Origin: Hordeum vulgare subsp. vulgare
Lineage: Eukaryota; Streptophyta; Magnoliopsida; Poales; Poaceae
NCBI RefSeq assembly: GCF_904849725.1
Contig: NC_058522.1
Span: 194,012,968 to 194,076,967 of the forward strand
Reading direction: 5' to 3'
Length of the DNA: 64,000 nt
A program made the position numbers and the translations under genes. Position 1 is the stretch's first letter; the number at the start of each line of letters is the position of its first letter. Below the pieces are notes generated by a model. That model ran no database searches and had not been told where the DNA came from. It saw only the letters and a list, made by a program, of their open reading frames with translations. Positions 33,701-42,848 of this stretch are shown here, piece after piece.

Positions 33701-34700
33701 GTCCATATGCCTGTCCTTGGAAAAAGCCACGTTGCCAAGTCCCAATACCTTGTTTTTACCTTTGTCAGCATAAGTGATTTTCTTAAGTGGTGACGGAGTC
33801 AGTGGCATATTCATCAGCAAGATTTTGTCACGAGTCATGTGGTGTGTGCAGCCACTATCAAGAACCCACTCAGTACTCTTCGGTTTGTCATCCTGCAGAT
33901 GAATTAGTACAACTTACCGTCTCATATGCTCCAGACTTGAAGAATATGATATCAGTTTCATCAGATAGGAATTTCATCATAAACAGTAATTTTGAGGACG
34001 TGTGAAATGTTATCATTTCATCAATGTTAGCTTGCGTCCAATCAAGCATTTTCCTCAGGTCTCGAGGAAATTCTTCAGATGATGATTTTCATGTGGAGAC
34101 CTGGCCTGCAGAAGTGATTATTTCAATTTCTTCACCACCCACATCTGAAGGGGTGCAAAGAGTTCATCATCCTGCGAGCACCATATGAGAAAGGGGGCAT
34201 TGAAGCTAATGCACTTCTCTTCATAGTAGGGGGGGTTAGAGTACTCAAATGAATAGGCAGAGAAGTTCTTTGAGGATTTTTGCACATAATGATTTGAGGA
34301 GTAATGCTCATATTCATATCCCTTGTAATTTCCGTGCATATAAGAAGCATTAGCACAAGTGCGAGCATAGTTTTGAACAGTTGAGGATTTTGATCCTCTT
34401 GAAGACTTTGGTCCTCCTGAGGAATTTGATCTGGGATTCAAATTCTTCATAGGTGGTGTCATGAGGACATTCACCTGAATATTATCAAGGCAACTTTTGG
34501 GGACCCAGATTTTCCTCAGGGTGGTCCATTCTTGCAGTTAGATCCAACATATCGAGCAAATACTTCACCAGATTGATTTTTGAAGAGTTTATAGTTGGAG
34601 TAAAATGACTCATCTAGGAATAGGATAATTCACATGCAAAGCCTGTTAGATTGGATGGATCAACATGAGGTCCTTTAGAAACAACCCATGAGATTTTGGG
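30783..34700 (-). pseudogene. SIRE-type pol (protease, integrase, RT, RNase H), broken
   Basis: Minus strand, copia order. Protease EWVLDSGCTHHMTRD near 33880-33835. Integrase zinc region WLWHRILGHAGM...CGACESGK (about 33480-33345) and core FVIVDYYSRYTWVHI near 33215-33170. Later integrase MLEEYQTPRRFWPEA (32980 region). Linker to RT 32745-32431. RT in one frame 32177-31458 with [33 protein letters not shown] and the active-site YVDD at 31736-31725. RNase H/C-terminal part YCDNESAIKI and ADIFTKPLD at 31082-30783. Frame changes near 34600, 33100 and 32400 and several stops (for example an Arg codon to TGA just before the RT) end function. Catalytic residues that can be seen are intact, so decay came after insertion. 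Confidence 0.8.
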
Positions 34701-34715
34701 ATACTACTCGGGTTT

Positions 34716-36662
34716 TCAGTATGATCCATCAGCATTCAATTGCCTCTCAAAGGCAATTCCTTCTTTCCTCGGGTTCCTATTCAATATCTGTTTTTTGAGC
34801 ACCTCATAAAGGGTTTGATGCCCTTTGACACTTTTGTACATGCCTGTCACATACAATTCCTTCAGCCCTGCATTTTCATCAGTGACATTTGTGGTTTCCT
34901 CAAGTGAGTAATTTGATACCACATGAGCAGTTGAAGAATTTGTAGCAATAGAAGCATTTGATGATTCTGGTGAAGAATTGACAGTTTCACGTTCGATGCA
35001 TTTCAGACATGGTGGAATGAATTCAACCCGAGCGACACTGATCTGTTGAGCAAGTAATGAATCGTTTTCCATTCGAAGATCATCATGAGACATCCTTAGC
35101 TTCTCAAGACCAAGTTTCCTTTGAAGAAATTCGTAGAAAAGTTTCTCATGATCAGCCAAGAGTGTGCCATGACGATCTTGAAGATTATCAAATCTGGACT
35201 GAAGACTTTTCATATCTTCAGTGAGGATTTGGGTAAGATTCATTTCATCATTCAACATGTCATCGCTTATGTCTAGTAATTTTTGAAGCTTTTCAAGGGC
35301 AGTTTGTTGTTTAGTTGAAATGTTGGCAAGTTTACTGTAACTGGTTTTTTTATAATCATCAGGTTCACAGTCACTAGAATCAGAGGAGGAACTGTCATTC
35401 GGTACCTTTGAACCTTTTGCCATGAAGCAATAGGTTGGAGCAAAGTCATCAGCATAGTCATCAATGTTGATGGCGTTGTCATTTTCTTCAAGGTTGAAGA
35501 TTGACTTGCTGATGAATGTGGTAGCGAGTGCAAGACTTGCCACACCAGACTCCGAGTCTTCTCCAGAACCTTCCTCTTTATCACATTCCTCAAATTCTTC
35601 CTCAAAATCCATTTCCTTGCCAATAAGTACCCGAGCCAATCTCAAACTAGTCTTCTTGTGCGATGAGGACCTTGAGGATGAGGATTTTGAAGATTTCTTA
35701 TTCTTATTCGTGTCATCAGAACTTTCATCCTTGTATTTCTTCTTCTTTGATTCCTTCACCCATCAAGGACAATTAGCAATATAGTGACCTGATTTCTTGC
35801 ATTTGTGGCAGGTTCTTTTCTTGTAGTCTTCAGATGAAGATTCTGATTTCCTAATATCTCTTGTTGAAGATTTACCAAACTGGCCACGTCTTGTACACTT
35901 ATGGAATTTCCTCACGAGCATTGCAAGCTCTTGTCCAATTTCTTTAGGATCACCAATGCTGCAATCCGAGTCTTCTTCTTCAGATGAGGAAATTGCTTTG
36001 GCCTTTAGTGCACAAGGTCTAGAATAGCTTGGTCCATACAGATCTCTCTTTTCTTCCTGTTGGAATTCATGAGTATTGAGTCTTTCAAGTATATCAGCAG
36101 GACCAAGCATCTTATAGTCTGATCTTTCTTGAATCATGAGAACGAAAGTATCAAATGATGAATCCAAAGATCTTAGCAGTTTCTTCACAACTTCATGGTC
36201 AGTAATGTCTCGAGCTCCCAGTTCTTGTAGTTCATTTGAGATGTGAGCGAGGCGATCAAAGGTATCGTGGCAGCTTTCATTGTCAAGCCTCTTGAAGCGA
36301 TTGTAGAGATTGTGAAGAACATCAATACGAGAGTCATGCTGACTTGATATTCCTTCATTGACTCTGGACAACCTTTCCCAGATTAGTTTTGCTAAGCCCA
36401 AAGCACTCACTCTGCCATACTGACCTTTGCTCATATGGCCACAAATGATATTCTTCGCTTGAGAATCAAGTTGCTTGAATTTCTTCGCATCAGCGGCAGA
36501 GAGAGTAGTAGCAACGGAGGGAACACCATGTTCCACAATATACCAGAGATCGTTGTCAATTGCTTGTAGATGCATCTGCATCTTGGTCTTCGAGAAGGGA
36601 AAGTCCTTTCCTCCAAAAGTAGGACATCCTACAGTAACCTTGATCATGCATGCAATCGACAT
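34716..36662 (-). pseudogene. SIRE-type gag with CCHC zinc knuckle, one internal stop
   Basis: Minus strand, start ATG 36662-36660 (MSIACMIKVTVGCPTFGG). The frame is open further upstream, but that part is the primer-binding site itself. The capsid-like UBN2/copia gag core includes WERLSRVNEGISS, HDTFDRLAHISNELQELG and LLRSLDSSFDTFV. A zinc knuckle CHKCKKSGHYIANC lies near 35815-35770. A TGA at 35765-35763 directly after the knuckle, most likely a Trp codon changed by G-to-A, interrupts an otherwise continuous frame. After it come a Lys/Ser-rich basic tract, an acidic region and a coiled-coil-like stretch (LTEDMKSLQSRFDNLQDRH), ending at another likely Trp-to-TGA at 34716-34718 (DGSY then stop). 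Confidence 0.8.
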
Positions 36663-36673
36663 AACTAAAACTG

Positions 36674-36685
36674 GCTCTGATACCA
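36674..36685 (-). other. Primer-binding site, initiator Met tRNA
   Basis: Minus-strand TGGTATCAGAGC, 2 bp inside the 5' LTR, the standard copia primer site. Confidence 0.9.
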
Positions 36686-36687
36686 AT

Positions 36688-37663
36688 TGAAAGTGCGTTA
36701 TATCAACTAGAGGGGGGGTGAATAGGAGAATTTTAGAATTTCATCACTCAGGAAATTCCTTTTGAGGAAATTCCTCACTGGTGACTAACTTGTAGCGGAA
36801 ACAGCAAACGATCAGGGGTGCAAAGTATACTACAACAGTTTTCTCGATGAGGATTATGAAAAACAGTTTGCACAGTACGCAGGCACAAAGTACGCAGTTG
36901 AGGATTAACTAGTGTGAAGAATTTGAGGTTGAGGAAATTTAGAGAAAGTCTTCAGCAAATTCTTCGAATAGAGACAACGATAATCTTCAACATACAATAT
37001 TGAGGAATTGAAAGATTTGAAGAAATAGAACCCGTATCACAGTGAAGACAGTTGTTGATGACCCAGTTCAACCAGCTAATGGTTGTGGGGGCGGCTGTTT
37101 ATAGCCTGGGAACATCCCGACATGATTTGACATAAATGGCCTTAAATATTATGACCGTTGGTGTGGATAAGCTCGGTGATGTGGCGCGAATGGCGGCAAC
37201 GGTCGGGACCCTTAACTGTGAGAGTCCTCATGTCTCTCATATTCCTCACTTGAGGCTTTTGTAGGATTAGGCTTGGGTTGAGAATCATGAGGAAATACAT
37301 TCTGAAGTGTTACCTCGACCCGCTTTAATAGTACGATGTTCTTATGACTCAAGAGTGAAGAAAATGAAACACAAAGAATAAATCTTCATGCTTCAAAGTC
37401 TTCGGATCGTTTTTCTTCAGGACACACCGAATTCCATCTTCATGAGGAATATCAATTTCATCGCAATTTCTTCGCGATCAAAGTCTTCAGCAGAAGACCA
37501 ATTTCTTCAGCCGAAGATATACATTTTTAGGGGTTGATATTCATCGTATAATTCAAACTCCTCAACGACTTATGGATCCTGTTTACACTCATGAACACAT
37601 TAGATACTTAACCTATAAGTCTTCAAACCACCAAAATCACTAGGGGTACTAGATGCACTTACA
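36688..37663 (-). repeat. 5' LTR of the SIRE-type element (976 bp, internally deleted)
   Basis: Matches 15895-17283 at both ends but lacks about 410 bp. GATGACCCAGTTC at about 37055-37067 is joined directly to AACCAGCTAATGG, which lie about 410 bp apart in the other LTR (16270s and 16680s). Confidence 0.85.
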
Positions 37664-37893
37664 TTTTTGTACGACGAAACTTTGAATGTCTCAGTACGAC
37701 GAAATTATTTGATGTAAATGGTATCGTGCTCTAGTTAATTAGTTTCGCTAGGATGAATTTGGTTAACTATGTTTACTATACATTGCTTCTATTTCATAAG
37801 CGCTTCTCTCCATCGGCCGACGTATCTTATGCTGCATATTATCATTGAATTAACTTGATGATATATGTGCATCTCTGACAGGTATATAGATCA
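37664..37893 (+). other. CACTA segment before ORF3, intron-like
   Basis: AT-rich, no long frame. It ends in TCTCTGACAG|GTATATAG (acceptor-like at 37881). An in-frame TGA at 37876-37878 places the ORF3 start downstream of it. Confidence 0.4.
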
Positions 37894-37988
37894 ATGATGG
37901 TGAGGTGGTATGCCATGTATGTAGGGCATGTTCCAGGTGTGTGCGATAAGTGGCCAGAGTGTCACGCCCAAGTGTACCGCTTCTTGGG
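37894..37988 (+). pseudogene. CACTA ORF3, N-terminal part (viroplasmin/RNase H N-terminal-like)
   Basis: The start is the ATG at 37894, the first after an in-frame TGA at 37876. The translated segment RWYAMYVGHVPGVCDKWPEC followed by HAQVYRF matches the viroplasmin/RNase H1 N-terminal fold pattern (W-Y-x-V-x-x-G-x-x-P-G-V-x-x-x-W-x-E-C-x-x-Q-V), a small nucleic-acid-binding module. The frame is cut at 37988 by an LTR element. Removing 37989-52290 and one 5-bp target copy (TTGGG, or CCGAG on the other side) lets it continue in register to a stop at 52450-52452, giving 83 residues without a stop. So the only damage visible to me is the insertion. The start could be after splicing, given the acceptor-like site at 37881. 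Confidence 0.6.
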
Positions 37989-38929
37989 TGTCGGTGCACT
38001 AAAGTTTGGGCCTTTAGCGCCCCAGACTTGTGCACGTGCAGTAGTAGCCATGCCTGCGGCAAGGCTCGCCGGGGACATCGGAAAGCACATACGAAACCAT
38101 CGAGAAGACGCTCAAGTTAGCAAGACTGAAGACTGAAGCCCGGAGGAGGGACCCCGACAAGATCCTTGCCCATGGAGCTAGCGAAGCCCCAGCAAGACGA
38201 ACGCCCGACAAGACCTCTAGCACCCACTCAACCAAGCGTACCTCCCCGGATTGCTGCGCTACTATCGAGGGTGTGCCAGAGGGCTCCGACAAGACTAAAG
38301 ACCGAAGGCAGAGCCCCGGCAAGATCCTTTCCGGGGGAGGCTAGCGCAGCCCCGGCAAGATCCTTGTCTGGGGGCCTAGCGAAGCACGAGTGCGACCCGT
38401 CCCTAGCAAGGCCCCAGTTCGCCTCTGCCCCACTGCAACGGCCAGCTTCCCCTCCTCACTTCATACGTGTCGATGCGCCCGATATGTGTCGAGCGATATC
38501 TGGGGGTGAACAACACCAAGGGGACGCGTCCCTGTTCCATGTGTGGAATACCCGTGGGTGCACTGTTTCACTGTGCTCCCTGAGGAGTCCTGTGCTGCCA
38601 CTGTTGGTGACCCCTTTGACCTATAAACGGAGACCCAAGGCATGCACTGGAATAGGGAGTCATCTAACAATTGGACAGTTAGTCATATAACAATCAGAGA
38701 GTGAGTGATTCCGCAGCTAGCCACCCCTGGATTGGCATAGCTTCCCATACACATCAAATATACACACCAATCACGAGTAGGATTTTACGCTCCCGAGCGG
38801 CACGAACCTTGGTAAATCTCCCTCGTGTCTGGTTGTTTGTTCTGCTCTTGGTGCATCCCTCTCCCTCGCTAAACCACATGGAATCCTCTCGGTCCCATAG
38901 GTGTCTCATGCGCATCCGTTGCCCCGACA
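37989..38929 (+). repeat. 5' LTR of the LARD-like element
   Basis: 941 bp, TGTCGG...CCGACA, TATA box CTATAAAC at 38621. It lacks about 50 bp present in the other LTR near 51850-51900. Frames inside recur in the partner and are not genes. Confidence 0.8.
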
Positions 38930-40243
38930 TCTCTGGCATGGGAGGTAGGGTAGAATAGGTGCGCTAACCTGACCTAGCAGTCAGTACGTTAGTTCCATCA
39001 TCGTCACCGTCGCCATGGCTCCCAAGAGAAGGACTCCGCCGGCGGCCGATTTAGCCGCAACCACCGCGCCTGTGACTTTACAGACTGGAAGTGGCAGGGG
39101 AGCGTGCGGAGGAGGCGGGGGACCTGAGCTTCCATACACTCCGGGAAATGCACCTCCCCTAGAGTGCAGCGCTGCTGTCGAGGGTGTTCCGGTGGCTCCG
39201 GCAAGACCTTTCGCACCCACTCCAGCAGACACACCTCCCCTAGAGTGATGAGTTGCTATCGGGAGTGTGCCAGGGGGCTCCGGCGAGACCCCAGGCGCGC
39301 ACTCCAACAAGCGCACCCCTCTGGAGTGACGCGCTGCTGTCGAGGGTGGGTCGAAGAGCACCCCCGGCAAGGCATTACATCCTTGTCGGGGCGTGTTCTC
39401 CGCGGCAGGCCCGACGTTGCCCCCAACTGCTTCCAGGCCGGCAAATTCCGTGCCGGCAACCCATGAGGCGTGGTTGCTAGTCCTTCCAGCAACCAACCTT
39501 TGTGCAAGTCTTGCCGGAATGACATGTAAACCTTTGCACAAAGCCATTCGCAGACCCTTAGCATAGTTAAATAAAGTTAAGCATTTCACATTTCTTGCTG
39601 ACTTTCATCTTCATTGATATGCATGTTTTATCCGATATTTTGTGTTACGCTTACCTCCGGCAAGTTCTAACGAACCGCCAAGGTTCCAAAACTTGCACGC
39701 GAGGGGAACTTGTCATGATTGGATACACCATTGATTTGTTTCGAGCCCGCTCAACAACTTAAGCGGCTACGCTGAGAACGCCAAGGTATCTTGCTGGTAA
39801 CGACACCTCCAGCAGGCTGCTAAGGATCCGCTCCTCGAAGCGCTCGCGGCAGGGCTAGGCACACCGACAAGTTTCCAATGAAGCGGTTATTTTCCTTGGG
39901 AGATTTCAACCTTTTTGGTGCGGAAGGCCTACATGCGAAGGAATCCTTGACGTGATCAGCTGCACACCTACTCCGCTTCGAGCCAGCTAAATGATTTAGG
40001 CGGTTGTGCTGAGAGTGCCAAGGTGCCCTTATCGTGATCGACCGCGCCTTACATTTTTTCGAGTCCGCTCAACAAAGTGGTCGCGCCGAGAGCGCCAAGG
40101 TGCCTTGCCGGAAGCGACACCACCAACAGGCCGCTAAGGATCCACTCCTCGAAGCGCCGCGGCGGGGCTAGATGCACCATCAAGTTTCCTATAAGACGTA
40201 AGGGCATACCATGCGGGAAGAAATCAAACAAGGAAAATAGCAT
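38930..40243 (+). other. LARD-like interior, left part; GC-rich repeats
   Basis: An ATG at 39015 opens 77 codons (MAPKRRTPPAADLAAT, then Gly-rich), possibly a truncated gag start, which runs straight into the 81-bp repeat and is not supported as a gene. From about 39735 to 40200 a second repeat appears: CGAGCCCGCTCAACAAC...CTCCTCGAAGCGC near 39750-39860 and again near 40059-40160, with a shorter copy near 39978-40030. The Athila-clade element is inserted at 40243. Confidence 0.5.
39162..39372 (+). repeat. 81-bp tandem repeat, also present in the LTRs
   Basis: Units start with GAGTG at 39162, 39243 and 39324 (last partial): GCGCTGCTGTCGAGGGTG, then GGCTCCGGCAAGACC, then ACTCCAACAAGCGCACC. One related unit lies in each LTR (near 38220-38300 and 51510-51595). 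Confidence 0.75.
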
Positions 40244-41772
40244 TGATACGTCCATTTTGCATCATGCTTTCATGTAGATATTTATTTCTTTTTGGGCTGT
40301 TATATTACTTGTGGTACCAAATTTATGCCTTTTCTCTCTTATTTTGCAAGGTTTATTTGAAGAGGGAGAATTCAGGCAGCTGGAATTCTGGACTAGAAAA
40401 GGAGAAAATCCTAGTCCACTATTCTGCACATCTCCAAATGTCCTGAAAATTTACGTGGATTTTTTCTAGAATATATTAAAAATACTGGGTGAAAGAACTA
40501 CCGGAGGGGGGCCACCAGGGCACCACAAGCCCCCACTCCGCCACCACCCCCTGGTGGCGGTGGGCAAGCTTGTGGGCTGCCTGAAGGCCCACTAGCCCCC
40601 CTCTTTTGCTATATGAAGCGTCCTGGTCTGGAAAAAAAATCAGGAGGGAGCTTTTTCGTGGTTTCACCGCTGCCACGAGGCGGAACTTGAGCAGATCCAA
40701 TCTAGAGCTTCGGCCGGACGATCCTGCCGGGGAACCATCCCTCCCGGAGGGGGAAATCATCGCCATCGTCATCACCAACACTCCTCTCGTTGGAGGGGAG
40801 GAATCTTCATCAACATCTTCATCAGCACCATCTCCTCTCCAATCCCTAGTTCATCTCTTGTAACCAATCTTCGTCTCGCGACTCCGATTGGTACTTGTAA
40901 GGTTGCTAGTAGTGTTGATTACTCTTTGTAGTTGATGCTAGTTGGATTACTTGGCGGAAGAGTTTATGTTCAGATGCTTGATGCTATTCATTACACCTAT
41001 GATCATGATTATGATTATGTTTTGTGAGTTTTTACTTTTGTTCCTGAGGACATGAGATAAGTCATGTTAATAATAGTCATGTGAATTTGATATTCATTCG
41101 GTATTTTGATATGCTGTATGTTGTTTTTCCTCTAGTGGTGTTATTTGAACATCGACTACATAACACTTCACCATAATTGGGCCTAGAGGAAGGCATTGGG
41201 AAGTAGTAAGTAGATGATGGGTTGCTGGAGTGACAGAAGCTTAAACCCCAGTCTATGCGTTGCTTCGTGAGGGGCTGATTCGGATCCACTAGTATATTGC
41301 TATGGTTAGAATTTGTCTTAATTCTTCTTTTGTAGTTGTAGATGCTTGCAAGAGAGGTTAATCATAAGTGGGATGCTTGTCCAAGTAAGGGAAGTAACCT
41401 AGCACCGGTCCACCCACATATCAAACTATCAAAGTAACGAACGTGAATCATATGAACATGATGAAACTAGCATGACAGAAATTCCCGTGTGTCCTCGGGA
41501 GCATTTTTACTCCTATAAGACTTTGTTCAGGCTTGTCCCTTTCTACAAAAGGGATTGGGCCACTTGCTGCACCATTGCTACTACTTGTTACTTGTTACTT
41601 TTTGCTCGCTACGTTTCACCTCATTACACCATCACTTGTTACCGCTACTTTCAGTGCTTGCAGTTATTACCTTGCTGAAATCCGTTTATCAGAGCCTTTT
41701 GCTCCTCGTTGGGTTCGACACTCTTACTTATCGAAAGGACTATGATTGATCCCCTATACTTGTGGGTCATCA
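40244..41772 (+). repeat. 5' LTR of the Athila-clade element
   Basis: 1529 bp. It aligns with 48784-50308 over the whole length, except for a rearranged stretch near 49645-49690 of the 3' copy. Confidence 0.92.
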
Positions 41773-41783
41773 AGACTCTTTTC

Positions 41784-41801
41784 TGGCGCCGTTGCCGGGG
41801 A
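41784..41801 (+). other. tRNA-Asp primer-binding site, perfect
   Basis: TGGCGCCGTTGCCGGGGA, 11 bp after the 5' LTR, exact complement of the plant tRNA-Asp(GUC) 3' end with CCA as I remember it. Confidence 0.88.
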
Positions 41802-41878
41802 GTGAAGCACCTTTGGTAAGTGGAAATTGGTAAGGAAACATTTATATTCTGTGCTGAAATTTATTGTCACTTGTCACT

Positions 41879-42848
41879 ATGGAAACTCTTCCTTTGAGGA
41901 GTTTTTTCGGGGTATCTTCACCACGAATGGAATAACGAGGATTTTCTCCTCAACCTGAGGTACCTACTGAAAATATCTTTTATGAAATTCCTTTGGGTAT
42001 GCTTGAGAAACTGCTGGCTTATCCTTTTAAAGGAGATGGATCTTCACATCCAGACTTTCATCTAATCTAGTAGATGAAGTTTGTGGTTTATTTAAGCTTG
42101 CAGGTTTGCCCGAGGATGAGGTAAAGAAGAAAGTCTTTCCTTTATCTTTGAAGGATAAGGCGTTGACATGGTATAGGCTATGTGATGATACTGGATCATG
42201 GGGCTACAATCGGTTGAAATTGGAATTTCATCAAAAGTTCTGTCCTATGCATTTAGTACATCGTGATCGGAACTTTATTTATAACATTCAGCCTCGTGAC
42301 AGGGAAAGCATAGATCAAGCTTGGGGGAGGCTTAAATCAATGCTATATTCATGCCCAATCATGAGCTCTCGAGAGAAATCATCACTCAAAACTTTTATGC
42401 TCGACTTTCTCATGAAGATCGTACCATGCTTGACACTTCTTGTGCCGGTTCTTTTATGAAGAAGGATATTGATCACAACTGGAATTTATTGGAGAGAATC
42501 AAACGCAACTCTGAAGATTGGGAGCTTGAGGAAGGTAAGGAGTCAGGTATGAATTTCTAGTTTGATTGCGTTAAATCTTTTGTTGAGACAAACACTTCTA
42601 GAGATTTTAGCGCAAAGTATGGACTTGACTCTGAGATAGTAGCTTCTCTATGTGAATCTTTTGCTGCTCATGTTAATCTTCCCAAAGAGAAGTGGTTTAA
42701 ATATCATCCTCCTGTAGAAAGCAACATAGACAAAACCAATCTAGTTGAGGAGAAAATCATAGCTTTTAGTGATCCTGTTGTTCCTAGTGCTTACACTGAG
42801 AAACCACCATACCCTGCTAGGATAAAGGATTATTCTAAAGCTCCAACT
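41879..42848 (+). pseudogene. Athila-clade gag, broken
   Basis: The ATG at 41879 (METLPLRSFFGVSSPR) is stopped after 18 codons by TAA. The sense then moves to a second frame: GLPEDEVKKKVF, LKDKALTWYRLCDDTG and YNRLKLEFHQKFCP (42091-42350), the Athila gag capsid region. About one base is missing near 42355, and the sense continues in the pol frame with NHELSREIITQNFYARLSHE, then a TAG at 42558-42560. After this it is open into pol. No clear CCHC knuckle is visible. Gag would package the element RNA. Three lesions make it non-functional. Confidence 0.75.

Larger units (their letters stand above)
15895..37663 (-). mobile_element. SIRE/Maximus-type copia retrotransposon with envelope-like ORF
   Basis: On the minus strand: 5' LTR (37663-36688), initiator-Met tRNA primer site, gag with CCHC knuckle, protease/integrase/RT/RNase H in copia order, an extra envelope-like ORF after pol, PPT, and 3' LTR (17283-15895). 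Ends are TGTAAGTGCATCTAGTGC... and ...AACGCACTTTCA. Flanking pentamers TCTTT (15890-15894) and TTTTT (37664-37668) match at four of five bases. An Athila-like element (19906-28009) sits inside the envelope-like ORF. The copia order with a third ORF is characteristic of the SIRE lineage. Coding is destroyed by stops and frameshifts. It lies just after the ORF2 stop of the CACTA host. Confidence 0.85.

Noticed and set aside
38981..39589. A 202-codon minus-strand frame in the LARD-like interior
   Set aside because: It spans GC-rich 81-bp repeats, is open in several frames, and parallel frames occur in the LTRs.
8912..41801. tRNA-like TGGCGCCGTTGCCGGGGA matches at three places, possible tRNA-Asp genes
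   Set aside because: Only 18 bp match, each 10-11 bp from an LTR; these are primer-binding sites, with no cloverleaf around them.
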